Positions 45,142 through 56,869 of a DNA stretch of 64,000 bases are shown in pieces (within the stretch, counting starts at the first letter, position 1; the number at the start of each line of letters is the position of its first letter). A program made the position numbers and the translations under genes. Under the pieces are notes generated by a model, which was given only the letters and a program-made list of their open reading frames with translations, ran no database searches and had not been told where the DNA came from. This DNA comes from Azolla caroliniana. Its lineage: Eukaryota > Polypodiophyta. Where the stretch lies: positions 17,670,001 through 17,734,000 of the forward strand of contig JBHGNT010000017.1 of assembly GCA_043228905.1 (NCBI GenBank), read 5' to 3'.

Positions 45142-46785
45142 GCCATATGGATGATGTCGTCACATCTTTGCTCGAAAACAAGCATCACAAGTCCGAACGT
45201 AGTCGTCGACAAAACATCGCATATGGGGCCACGAAAAAGATCGTTGAACTAGATCCAACGTCTTAGTACTACCAAAATTTTGGACAATTTGAGGGCGATA
45301 GGAGCAATCGGGAACATATACGAGCTTTTTAAAGAATAACAAACCATCATGATATTCGAATTGTCGGTAGTCCATACCTGGTTGTTGAGACTGGGAATAG
45401 GATGCCCGAGAGGTATCAATTTGCGCTAGAATGGCTTGAGCAAAACTGTCTGTCTTCAAGTTGGCATGTATAGCATCGATAATCTGGGAATCTAGTGGAG
45501 TGTGAAAAATCCGTGTTGTGTGCAAACATGTTGGTCCCAAGATTACCTGCTTTTGATTATCAAATGTTGGATCACCAAGACGAGGTACAAGATATGAACG
45601 TCACGATAGTGCATCTGCTTTGCCTTGCTGCTTCCCTCGCCGATATGTGATTTTGAAGTCAAAATGTGTGAGGAATTGGGCCCTCCGAGCTTGCCGTCGA
45701 TTTAGTACACGAGATTTCTGGAAATAAGCAAGATTTTTATGATCACCGAAGACGATGACCTGATGTGGAGAGCCCTCTAAGAAGTGCCGTCATTGCACAA
45801 ATGAATCTAGGATGGCTAATAACTCCTTGTCATGTATCTCGTAGTTGATTTCTACGGCATCAACTTTGCGCGAATGGAAAGCCACAAGATGTAACTTTTC
45901 TTTATCTCCTTGTTGTGAAAGGATGCTACTGAGGGCGAAATCCGATATGTCGGCCTCCATGATGAAGGGTTTGTTTGTATCCACATGAGCTAGAATTGGA
46001 ACTAATGTAAAGGCTTTCTTAAGATGCATAAAAGCTATGTCCGCTTCGTTGGACCAAAGAAATGCATGTCCCTTCTTGGTAAGTTGTGTGAGAGGCAAAA
46101 TAATCTTCGAGTAATCTTGTATAAACTTGCGGTAGAAGTTAGCAAAACGTAGGAAACATTGTACATCTTGTAACAAACGTGGAGTTTGCCACTCTAACAC
46201 AGTTTTGACTTTAGATGGATCCATGGAGATACCCTTTGAGAAGATGACGTAGCCTAGAAATTCCACTTGCTTGTAGTCAAAGCTACATTTTTCCAGTTTG
46301 GCATAAAGACCATTCTCTCAGAGTCGTTTTAGTACTAATAGTACATGAGAATCATGCTCTTCCTAGGTCTTTGAATAAATCAATAGATCATTCAGATAGA
46401 TGATCAAACAGATATCCAAGAGGTCTCTGAATATATCATTTGCCATGTGCTGAAAGATTGCGGGTGGATCGGTTAGACCGAATGGCATACCGGTATACTC
46501 AAAGTGCCCATATCGGGTGCGAAAAACGGTCTTCCATTCGTCTCCCAGTCGGATCCGCATGAGGTTATACGCTCCTCGTAGGTCGATTTTTGTAAAAAAC
46601 TTGGCACCATTTACTCGCTCTAAAAGACTTGATATAAGGGTAAGTGCATACCTATTCCTAATGGTGACCTTATTCAAGCCGTGGTAGTCAACGACGAGAC
46701 GAAGTGATCCATCTTTCTTCTTGACAAAGAAAATGGGTGCACCGGCCGGAGATTTCGAGTGACAAATAAACCCGCATATCGATAC
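45142..46785 (-). mobile_element. chromovirus pol fragment (RT, RNase H, integrase finger)
   Basis: Minus strand: RT from about 46770 ([35 protein letters not shown], with [11 protein letters not shown] in place of the usual FLDD), RNase H at about 45790-46000 ([22 protein letters not shown]) and the integrase finger at 45160-45540 (CDACFRAKM). It belongs to the same family as 229-2664, which it overlaps in content. Several stops and frameshifts occur. One end joins LINE RT sequence at about 45142, the other joins the palindrome-bearing locus at about 46785. Confidence 0.85.
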
Positions 46786-47245
46786 TACAAAGAAGTATGT
46801 TGCACAACAAGAGACCTGATGGTGAAAATGTGTTTCATTGATTAAAAAAAAACCATTAATAATTGTGTTGATGGTAATTGAACCTTGCAAATGGGTGGAA
46901 GCATGAGAGTGGAAACAATTAGCTATGTCCTTGACATAGCTAATTAGCTATGCAAAAAGGTACCATTGATAAATAGTCATTTTAGTAAAAAGCCATCATT
47001 AATAAATTAACTATGCAAAAAACTACCATTGAAAATACTAGAGTGTTTTAATTACATATGTAAATGAGTGCCATAAATGTGCAACATAAATTGATATGTG
47101 CACCATAAATGTGTACCATAAATTATATATCAAATTCCTAGGTCCATTATGCATGATCCTTTGCCACATCACGTAGGCCATCTCTAGTTGAGTATTGTGG
47201 GTTAGTTGCTACCACTGTTGCTAAACCCTATCGAGTCCACCTGCC
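46786..47245. other. left flank of the transposase-like locus, with hairpin
   Basis: AT-rich. 46918-46929 and 46933-46944 form a 12-bp perfect inverted repeat (ATTAGCTATGTC, loop CTT), running into TAGCTAATTAGCTA. Further on, CCATTGA, AACTATGC and ACCATAAAT motifs recur. No coding sequence. It is probably the promoter side of the gene at 48559 or the end of the element; no terminal inverted repeat was found. Confidence 0.5.
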
Positions 47246-48430
47246 GCCACTCTACACTCAGGGGCCGCTACTGTGCGTTCCAAGCATCATCAAAGAGTTG
47301 TTCAATTTGATGGGGTTCTCTTCTCTGTGCCACTCTACACTCAGGGGCCGCTACTATGCGTTCCAAGCATCATCGGTAACTGTTCAATCTGACGGGGTTC
47401 TCTTCTCTGTGCCACTCTACACTCAAGGGCCGCTACTATGCGTTCCAAGCATCATCGGTAACTGTTCAATCTGACGGGGTTCTCTTCCCTGTGCCACTCT
47501 ACACTCAGGGGCCGCTACTGTGCGTTCCAAGCATCATCGGTAACTGTTCAATCTGACGGGGTTCTCTTCCCTGTGCCACTCTACACTCAGGGGCCGCTAC
47601 TGTGCGTTCCAAGCATCATCGGTAACTGTTCAATCTGACGGGGTTCTCTTCCCTGTGCCACTCTACACTCAGGGGCCGCTACTGTGCGTTCCAAGCATCA
47701 TCAGTAACTGTTCAATCTGACGGGGTTCTCTTCCCTGTGCCACTCTACACTCAGGGGCCGCTACTGTGCGTTCCAAGCATCATCGGTAACTGTTCAATCT
47801 GATGGGGTTCCATTCTCTGTGCCACTCTACACTCAGGGGCCGCTACTTTGTGTTCCAAGCATCATCAGTAACTATTCAATCTGACGGGGTTCTCTTCTCT
47901 GTGCCACTCTACACTCAGGGGCCGCTACTATGCGTTCCAAGCATCATCAGTATCTGTTCAATCTGACGCGGTTCTCTTCTCTGTGCTACTCTACACTCAA
48001 GGGCCGCTACTATGCGTTCCAAGCATCATCGGTAACAGTTCAATCTGACGGTGTTCTCTTCTCTGTGCCACTCTACACTCAGGGGCCCCTACTGTGAAGG
48101 TCATGTATTGCTGCCACTTTTCGACCCGACGACGTTAACAACTCCACTGCCGCCATTCTACTCTCAGGTGCCTTCTCTGTGCGTTTCAAGCATCATCAGT
48201 AACTGTTCAATCTGACGGGGTTCTCTCCTCCATTGCCATCATTCTACACTCAGTTGCCGCTACTGTCCAGTCCTGGATTGCTTCCACATTTCGATTTGAC
48301 GGAGTTCACTCATCCAACGACAACATTCTACACTCAGTTGTCGCCATTGGTCGGTCCTGGATCACCTCCTCAACTGTTCGATCCAACGGAGTGAACTCCT
48401 CTACTGTTCGGTCTTGGATTGCAATAACTT
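47246..48430. repeat. 82-bp tandem array upstream of the transposase-like gene
   Basis: Units start GCCACTCTACACTCAGGGGC at 47246, 47329, 47411, 47493, 47575, 47657, 47739, 47821, 47903, 47985 and 48067, a period of 82 after the first. Units are very similar and contain GTTCCAAGCATCATC and TCTGACGGGGTTCTC. From about 48149 to 48430 more diverged versions continue (TTCTACACTCAGTTG). The array ends about 130 bases before the start codon at 48559. Confidence 0.95.
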
Positions 48431-48558
48431 TTCTGTCTATTGATTATCTTGTGTATTGTTGTGTCTAATCTTGTGTATTGTGGAATATTTTTGTGTATTG
48501 TTGTTGCCTATAGCCATCTTAAATACTTGTTTTTTTTCTGGAAATTTAGGGTTTTAAT

Positions 48559-51500
48559 ATGTCCAGCCAAATGGAAGGGGAAGAAGGGTGTTTAGAATTA
48601 CCCCTCAATGATCATAAAGATAGGGATGATGCTATCAGGACACAACAAGCCATACGAAACTATTGGGCAGAAAAAAAAAGGAAACATCGTCAATTGTTGA
48701 AGGATACGAAAGCCACACTCAGTAAAGGTAAGGATAGTTTAGCTGAGAATGTAAGTAATGCGACTACCATCATAGAGAGAAAGGTTGTAGACTATTTCAA
48801 TGTTCAAACCAAGCACATCAGCAATGAAGAAAAGAAGGTAGTACTTTATGGAATATGTAATGATCCATCGATAAAGGACTTAGTTGATTGTGATGGTCTT
48901 AATGCAAACATATCATCTATTTTAGTAAATAATCTTCGTAATAGTTTCGTATCCATGAGCAGGTCAGAAGATGATCTTGTCTTAAAAAGGTCTAGTCTAA
49001 TGATGTTACTTAATAGTGATGTTGACGATATAAACATCAGTGAGCTATCTAAGGTAATTGGTTTTAGTAGAAAAACAGTGTACAATACAATGAACCGTAT
49101 AATTTCCTCGGGTGAAGGAACTAGTCTACTAAAGCTAACTACAAGATGTAAGCCAATGACACCCATAACATTTGAAATCAAGGATGTAATCACAATGTTT
49201 TGGACTAATGAGAGTAGGGTTTCACCCAATAAAAAGGATTTATGTAGGAAACATGTTGGAAGAAATCAATACGAGGAGCATCCCATTCATCTTCTTGGTG
49301 TACCTCAGGTATTTACATTTATCTCAACATTTGTTTTGACTCTACACGGAAAGTTAATTAGCTCAGTTAGCAGAAAAGCTACTTAGCTTATCAGTTACAT
49401 TTACCTCAGTTAGCCACTAGGATAACTACTACATAGGTAACTGGCTACTCTCAATAGCTACTACCATAAAAGCTAATTAGCTATTCTCAATAGCTAATTT
49501 AGTTACTACCAGATAATTAGCTACCAAAATAGCTAACTAGCTACCATGATAGCTAATTAGCTATTCTCAATAGCTAATTTAGTTATTACTAGATAATTAG
49601 CTACCATAATAGCTAATTAGCTTTTAGGATAGCTAATTAGCTATTAGAATAGGGTTTTAGCTACCATTCTAGTAGCTATTTAGCTACCATGATAGCTAAA
49701 TAGCTACTAGAATAGCTAATTAGAATAGGTAATTACCTAATTAGCTATTAGAATAGGTAATTAGCTACCATGATAGCTAATTAGCTACTATAGTTATTAC
49801 CAGCTAATTAGCTACTAGGAAAGCTAATTAGCTACCATGATAGCTAATTAGGTACTAGGAAAACTACTATGATACCATGATAGGTAATTAGTTACTAGAA
49901 CAACTAATTAGCTACTAGGACAGCTAATTAGCTACTAGACCAGCTAATTAGCTATCCTATAGCTACCATGATAGCTAATTAGCTACTAGGACAACTAATT
50001 AACTACCATGATAGCTAATTAGCTAGTAGACCAGCTAATAAGCTACTAGAACAGCTAATAAGCTACTAGAACAGCTAATAAGCTACTAGAACAGCTAATT
50101 AGCTACTCGAATAGCTAATTAGCTACTAGGATAGTTAGCTAGTTACGAGAATAACTAATTCCCCTTTATTACGCAGGTTAATTTATTTATTAGGTTCAAA
50201 CGAATGCATCCAAATATCAAAGTTCAACTACGAACATTCGAGTCTCTTAAGCCACACTTTGTGAGACGCTTAAAGGATTGATACACATGTTGTTGCATTT
50301 ACCATGTACAGATGGGTTTTCTGAAGGACTCTGTTAATCTACTACGTCACCATAGCGCATCCCTAACTAATACAGTTTGCACATGTGGGTGCCCAATCTG
50401 TCGATCAAGCCCGCAAGAGGAGTGTAAATCATCTGAGCACGTTATCTCTTCCATGAGTTATTTATTAGATTCAATATTGTGTCCGAGAGAAATTGACGCT
50501 ATCTTCCATAGCCATAAATGTGTCATGGGTTTATGTCAAGATTGTGGCCCTACTAGATTTAGGTGGTGTCCAAATAAATTGGGTAGTGAAATATTGATCT
50601 CTGTGAAGTTATTTGAGTCAGTGAACACCAATTTCGAAGGAAAGGTGTGTAAAAGAAAGGATCTAGTTCGGAAGATGCTTAAACCAAGGGAAAGTTCATT
50701 AAACACAACTTCATTTATTCATGGCAGGCCCATCAGTTTAAGACTTGCATATCTGATTTCCCAAATGATGTAGTAGTTTCAGTAGTAGATTTCGCAGAGA
50801 ATTATACTTTCAAGCAGTAGAATGAAATTCAATCTATGCATTGGTGTTCAGTTCTGGTAACCATTTTTGTGCACATAACATATTTTCGAGTTTCAGGTGA
50901 TGTTAAAAAAGTAATTCATTTCTTTATTTCTGATGATAAGAAGCATGATACCTTGTTCATCCAACACTGTTTTAAGTTACATTGGCAGTGGTTATTAGCT
51001 CAATGTTTGGAGCTTACTCAACATTGGGTCTAGTTTGACGGAGTTGCGTCACAATTCAAGGCTCGACGTCCATTTTATTTTGTGGGGAGGTATCCTGCTA
51101 TAATAGGTTTGGAGATAAGATGGAATTTTTTTGGGTCTGGCCATGGTAAAGGTGAACATGATGGTGTAGGGGCTGTTATAAAGTGGGCACTTACCCATGA
51201 ACAACTAAAGACAGATGGTGTGCACATGAATTGTGCATCACATGTAGTTGAATTTTTAAGAACAAATATGTCAATGAGTGCAACAGGTGTTTATTCCTGG
51301 CAAGTCCGAGATATCAAACGTGAATTTTGGGAAGTGAAGATAGATGAAGTAAATAGGGAGAAGACCTAGGAGTGCCAAGGAATTCCCGAATTGCGATCTT
51401 TGCATGTTGTTCGCGGTTATTCCAGGTTGGATGGTCATTGTATTGCGGTTAGAGAATTGACTTGTTTTTGCTTCCATTGTGTGCAGGGAAATTGGAGATA

Positions 51501-51987
51501 TTGTCTAAACAAAGCATACATTCAGAATTGGGAGTATCGCACTCTGAATGATAAGGAAGTAGTTGATGGAGAAACATGGCAGAATGCTGACTTCACATAT
51601 GAGGGACTTGGAGATACTTTGAGTGATGTCCTGAACGTTGGGGATAACTTCGCTATAAATGTTGAAGAAGGCAATTCAGAGGGTGCTGATTTTTATATAT
51701 TGAAGTGCACGGTTAGTAAACAGTGTGCAAGGCTGAATATTGTAGATGCATGGGAAAATTTTGTATCTGCCGGGACATTCTACATCGAAGGCATTTTTTA
51801 TGCAAAACTAGATGACTACGAATATGTGTATAGGCTGTTAGAAGACAAACCAATGGCGTACATGTACTCTCATTTGGTCAGGTGCATCAATGTCCCAATG
51901 TCAGAATACAATAGCTGCTCAGGTTTATACACTGTTGGTGCTAATGTGTATGAATGTATTTACAATAGTATGCCATGGAATTTGTAG
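48559..51987 (+). pseudogene. transposase-like gene of an unnamed family (DFAENY / FDG / HGKG motifs)
   Basis: Exon 1 is 48559-49308 (250 codons, MSSQMEGEEG...), with a basic Lys/Arg-rich stretch near residues 38-60 and a helix-turn-helix-like part (ISELSKVIGFSRKTVYNTM). Intron 49309-50176 is GT-AG, phase 0. Exon 2 begins 50177 with FESLKPHFVRRLKD, then a Cys/His region (YTCCCIYHV, CTCGCPIC). After a small deletion with frameshift near 50730 one frame runs to 51987: DFAENYTF (Asp at 50788), FDGVASQFK (Asp at 51037), HGKGEHDGVGAVIK (51142-51180) and a C-terminal domain with CFCFHC and AYMYSHLVR. The acidic residues are 83 and 123 codons apart, like a DDE-type nuclease; catalysis is inference. 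In-frame stops are TGA 50279, TAG 50818, TAG 51031 and TAG 51367. I recall similar unnamed proteins in plants and invertebrates but cannot give a family name. Confidence 0.75.
49355..50160. repeat. TAGCTAATTAGCTA palindromic array inside the intron
   Basis: Dozens of copies of the perfect palindrome TAGCTAATTAGCTA or close variants are joined by short spacers (CTAGGA, CCATGA, CTAGAA). They fill nearly the whole 868-base intron of the transposase-like gene but leave the splice sites intact. Confidence 0.95.
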
Positions 51988-52139
51988 CTACAAGTAGCAA
52001 TTACCATGTTCTCTTGTAAAACAAACATGTATTTCGCGAAAACAGTTAAATAAATTCGTTTGAGAATCAATTTCTTGTATATAGTCTGCTTTCTGTGCTT
52101 CTTTCTCAATAAAATCATGTCTTTTTTGTTAAGTTTTAA

Positions 52140-52235
52140 GTTATAAGTTATAGCGAAATAGTCATCAGTAGCTAATTAGCTGTACAAATGTAGCTAATTA
52201 GCTGTCAATAGCTAAATAGTCATCAATAGCATGAA
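52140..52235. repeat. short palindromic cluster between convergent genes
   Basis: Three copies of AGCTAATTAGCT/AGCTAAATAG lie just after the stop of the plus-strand gene and before the end of the minus-strand gene. Similar in layout to 1-200. Confidence 0.85.
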
Positions 52236-52335
52236 ATCAACAATCTGCAACATATTCCTCAAATTACACAGTAGATAACTACAGTGGGAACAAGTAATTA
52301 AATTCTTCATTGAATAATGTCATCTCTTTACATAT

Positions 52336-53966
52336 TTATAAATTACCATTGGAAATGTCTACAAATCTCCTATAAACAACTAAGCTCTTGCTAGTCAGTG
52401 GAACGAGTCTACATATATTATCCGCATATCGAGCTCGGTATGGAGTCCACAACCATGCACCTAGTTGGCAGCTCACTGTTTGCACCGGGTACTGTTCAGG
52501 CATTTCCTCGGGTAGAATGAGACAACATCTTCGAATATTGAAGTAGTGTCGGAAATGTTCTGTATCCAAAATCAATGTGTTGTCGGCATTATATTCAGGT
52601 CAAGTAGCCCAAAAATTAGAAAGTCTCTTGAATCTTGCAGCTTCCATTTGCTCACAATTTTCTCGTGCCCATTGACCTTTAAAATGACTTCGCCATTTGG
52701 GGAAGAATCTTGCTAAACACTTCCACACATCTGATTTTGGTTTTTCACTCCAAATAAACAAGTCAAAGTATTGCACAACCCACTCTAGAGACTGATTCGC
52801 GTCCCTCCTTGGCTGCATATATCTCACACTCATCAAGACTTTATCAAGCTCCAAGATCAAGGCTCTTCTTTCGACTTCTAGTGGTTCCTTTTCCTCTTCA
52901 AACCCCTAGTTGACTGTGTTGGGCCTGGCTTCACATTCTGGTGCTCTTGTTTTGTCGACTTAGTTATCAATCCTTGGATTACCTCGATGCATGTGGCTAC
53001 TGATCTGCTCTATATCAGTCCACTGGTATCACATGCTGCATCTACCTGCAACATCAAGTCATCCGTGCAACATGCTTGATCAACTTGTGTGACCAGATCA
53101 CTTGTGTTAGTTGCTACATCTACTTTCAAGATGGGGCCCTTTAAACACGCATCAACATCAACAGTATCCACACTGCCATTGGCCTTACGAGCAATAGAAT
53201 CAAACCCTTTAGACTCTGCAACATCATAAAACACCAACATATTCACACTCACAAAGTAACTAACAGTCTCACAAAACAACATCCTGAACATCAAAGAGTT
53301 TCAGTCATAGAACAACACTCTTCAAATTATCTTGGAAAAACATCATAGAGTTCCATTACATAATGTGGATCAAGCAACAACCAATCTGAGGTTTTACTTG
53401 TCCAACAAGATAGTAAAACTTCCTAAAACCCTAGCAAAATCCCTAAGCTAACAATCATATCCAACTAAACAATATTTCGCTCCACTACGTCTGGGCCCCT
53501 TGACCGAGTAACTGGTCTTGTTCCCGATCGTGGCCCCTTCTTTAGCCTTTTTCTGGTTGGTTGCCCATTTAGCCTTGCTTCTTTCCCATCGCCTCAGCAG
53601 CTAATTGCACATTAGCCGTTTCTTGCGCTAGCTTTTCAAGTACAGAGGGATCTGTTTGGACATTTTTAGTAGTTGGGCTCGGTTTAGTGGAATCAAGGTC
53701 TTGAGATTCGAAGAAATGTTGCATCAAGTGTTCATAAACACTGTTGTTGTGAACCTCAGTTTTACATGTTGTTTCCACTATTTCATGGCATTTCACATTG
53801 TTGCCTAATTCAGTACACTATTCCAAAAGAATAGGGTGGAGTCGATCTAAAGGAGATGTGATAGCAGGACTCTTACTTTCAGCCACGTTGGCAGCAGTAT
53901 CCTCCTCTTTTGCAGCGTCATTAGCACCAGACACATCATGTGCCGTCCTTAATCCATAAGATTCTA
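52336..53966 (-). pseudogene. convergent minus-strand gene of the same locus, unknown function
   Basis: I do not recognise the protein. Going down the minus strand from 53966, coding-like frame runs ESYGLRTAHDVSGAND to SPLDRLHPILLE, a TAG near 53817, then CTELGNNVKCHEIVE through LAQETANVQLAAEAMGKK (stop 53569). A middle piece (53010-53294) has related segments VDVATNTSDL and VDAACDTSGL. The last part (52336-52910) reads LELDKVLMSVRYMQPRRD, WVVQYFDLFIWSEKP, a TGA at 52600 (CGA expected), then PEYNADNTLILDTEHFRHYF and ends near 52336. Shifts lie between the pieces. The pieces may be one gene with small introns or with damage. An acceptor-like TTATTGTAG at the upstream edge (about 53967) abuts the palindromic array. 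Confidence 0.5.
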
Positions 53967-55285
53967 CAATAACATGGCAGCTATTTAGGATAGCTAATTA
54001 ACTACTTTACTAAACTATGGTAGTAGCTAGGATAGCTAATTAGCTACTTTACTCAACTATGGTAGTAGCTAGGATAGTTAATTAGCTACTTTACTAAGTA
54101 TTAGTAGCTAGGATAGCTAATTAGCTACTATGGTAGCTAATTAGCTACTCTACTCAACTATGGTAGTAGCTAGGATAGCTAATTAGCTACTTTACTCAAC
54201 TATGGTAGTAGCTAGGATAGCTAATTAGCTACTATGGTAGCTAATTAGCTACTTTACTCAACTATGGTAGTAGTTAGGAGAGCTAATTAGCTACTTTACT
54301 CAACTATGGTAGTAGCTAGGATAGCTAATTAGCTACTTTACTCAACTATGGTAGTAGCTAGGATAGCTAATTAGCTACTTTTCTCAACTATGGTAATAGC
54401 TAGGATAGCTAATTAGCTACTTTACACAACTATGGCAGTAGCTAATTAGCTAGTAGGATAGCTAATTAGCTAGTAGGATAGTTAATTAGCTAGTAGGATA
54501 GCTAATTAGCTACAATGATAGCTAATTAGCTACTTTCTCAACTATGTAGTAGCTAGGATAGCTTATTAGCTACTAGGTAGCTAATTAGCTACTAGGATAG
54601 CTTATTAGCTACTTTACACAACTATGGCAGTAGCTAATTAGCTACTAGGATAGCTTATTAGCTACTTTACACAACTATGGCAGTAGCTAATTAGCTACTA
54701 GGATAGCTTATTAGCTACTTTACACAACTATGGCAGTAGCTAATTAGCTACTAGGATAGCTTATTAGCTACTTTACACAACTATGGCAGTAGCTAATTAG
54801 CTAGTAGGATAGCTATTTAGCTTTTTTACACAACTATGGTACTAGCTAATTAGCTATGAGTAGCTAATTAGCTAGTAGGATAGCTAATTAGCTACTTTAC
54901 ACAACTATGGTACTAGCTAATTAGCTAGCTAGTAGCTAATTAGCTAGCTAGTAGCTAACTAGCTGCCACTAGGATAGCTAATTAGCTAGTAGCTAACTAG
55001 TTGCCAGTAGCTAATTAGCTGCCACTAGGATAGCTAATTAGCTAGTAGCTAACTAGTTGCCAGTAGCTAATTAGCTGCCACTAGGATAGCTAATTAGCTA
55101 GTAGCTAACTAGCTGCCACTTAGCTAATTAACTATTATAGTAAACTATGGCAATAGCTAATTAGCTAATAGGATAACTATTAGCTGCTTTAATAAACTAT
55201 GGTAGTAGCTAATTAGCTACAACGATAGCAGCAAAATAGTTTCCATACTTTTTACGGCTTAGCTAATTAGAAAAGACTAAGCTTA
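53967..55285. repeat. 1.3-kb TAGCTAATTAGCTA array, probable intron of the minus-strand gene
   Basis: Higher-order units are visible: a 42-bp unit (CTATGGTAGTAGCTAGGATA, then AGCTAATTAGCTACTTTACT) repeated at 54015-54430, a 53-bp unit with ACTATGGCAGTAG repeated about four times at 54600-54800, and shorter units with AGCTAACTAGCTGCCA near 54940-55110. All share the palindrome found in the intron at 49355-50160. Confidence 0.95.
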
Positions 55286-55660
55286 TTAGCTATAATATGG
55301 TATACATGTTAGTTTTCTCCACTCATTTGGTAGAGTTGTACTGCAATCTCCGAAACAGAATGGAGCAATTCGACAGGCATATTGAAAACAAAGCAGATGG
55401 TATGTGTGGTTGCATGGTTGTAGGTGAACCAACAAAGACGAAGTTTTGTCCTCCATACCTAACCTACAAGCGATGCAACGTGCTTGAATTGTCAATAAAT
55501 CATTTTCTAGTTCTCCTTCATTTGGTAAGGGAGCAAGAATGTTATGGTCCAAATCCTGTCTGGTCCTTACCATTCCCTCCACAAAATGTAGCTGCTTCTT
55601 AAGGCAGCTAACTACCTGTTCTTGATGAATGTATTTACATGGTCTATAAAATATTCTCAT
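55286..55660 (-). pseudogene. RING-like finger coding piece
   Basis: A 124-codon open frame starting MRIFYRPCKYIHQ with a good start context (ACCATGA). Near its end it has CIACRLG, then LQPCNHTYHLLC and CRIAPFCFGDC, a Cys/His pattern like a RING or related zinc finger. It may be the first exon of the minus-strand gene, since a GT lies near its end (CAT-GTATACC, about 55300) and a palindromic array follows as intron. RING fingers usually act in ubiquitin ligases; here that is only a guess. It could also be an independent small gene. Confidence 0.45.
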
Positions 55661-55689
55661 GGTTCTTAATCACCACTTCAAGCTCTTAA

Positions 55690-56690
55690 TATTGATCTTC
55701 ATAGTTTGGTTCATCTACATTAGAGAAACATTTATGTGGAACTAAGGATGACAACACGAGCATAACTCAGGTGACAAGGAAACTTGCAAGAACTCAAGGT
55801 GGGGATATTAATAGCTACACATGTAGATGGTCATGACCTAGGGCACCAATTCTGCATTGGTAAAGTTTTGGACGTGGTGATGCATTAAAATTTTGTAATA
55901 CATCTATCATTGACATTAGTGAGGTGGATATCATTGTGTATGACTTTACACTTACATAAGTTGGATGTTTAAGGACGACAACGATAGACATAATACAAGA
56001 GATATTACCAAGACTAGAAGATATCTCAAATTGAAGGCGAACAAGATTTAGGGCACACAATTTGGAGACACTATTTGGTGAAGACAATTATTTGATTGGT
56101 ACATTTGAAAATGAGGAGGAAGAGTCACAATTGTATATTAGCTACAATACTGATTCTCATGAAAGGAATGATGATAGTGATGCAAATAACTCCTAAATGT
56201 ATTTTTTGCACAACAATATGTCAAAAGTTTAGACAATATTTTATTGAATGAAATAAAAAAGTTGATTGTTTTGAAATCTTTCGCTTATTATTTCGTTAGG
56301 ATCTAAAATACTACTAGTTGTAATTTCTCTTGAAAAATACACAAAGTTACTTTTTCGTATTTGCCCAAATTTCGGCATTTTTCAATTTCACCAAATGGTG
56401 AAAATTTTAGCTTTTTCATCAAGTTTTTGAGAACATGTGATACTGGTACATCAAGATGTTTTGTGAAATGGCCAAAAAAGCCCCAAAATCAGACGGAATA
56501 TTCCTTATCCTTCCATTTGTGCACGATCCTTCCATTTGTGAATGCGAACGTACAAATTGGTTATATATCATGTCATGCGTTGTTAGTGTGGTTTTGGTTG
56601 GCATAAACATAACGAATGTTATCAATCAATTGACAAGTACCCATTTTGAGTCATGATCTCTTCTTGTTCAAGGCTAGTTGATAATATATC
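55690..56690. other. unassigned region with one acidic coding-like scrap
   Basis: On the plus strand about 56050-56193 is open and encodes an acidic end (LFGEDNYLIGTFENEEEES, then NDDSDANNS, stop). I do not recognise it; it may be the C-terminus of a transposon protein. The remainder, AT-rich, shows no gene. Confidence 0.35.
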
Positions 56691-56860
56691 CTTTATTATT
56701 ATGAATACCTATGGGATGTAGAAGACTTCTAGCTTTATATCACTCAACCTTATTCACCTAGCATTGCATAATTTTTGGACATTAGAATGAGTGTCTGACA
56801 TATTCCAAGGTGCCAAACTAAAGGTGTATCTTCTCTCTCTCTCTCTCTCTCTCTCTAGGT
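56691..56860 (-). mobile_element. degenerate chromovirus scrap and CT microsatellite
   Basis: 56695-56820 aligns with 60830-60985 of chromovirus B with gaps (GGGATGTAGAAGACTTCTAG; GAGTGTCTGACATATTCCAA). A CT microsatellite at 56831-56857 follows and the LINE duplicate begins. Confidence 0.5.
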
Positions 56861-56869
56861 GTATTAGAG

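Noticed and set aside
47246-48430. Regular repeats that could suggest a CRISPR array
   Set aside because: The units are head-to-tail copies with no variable spacers, and the context is a plant genome. It is a minisatellite.
46786-56690. Terminal inverted repeats that would define the transposase-like locus as a complete DNA transposon
   Set aside because: I compared the DNA near 46786-47000 with that near 55690-56690 and saw no convincing inverted match or flanking duplication. The element borders stay open.
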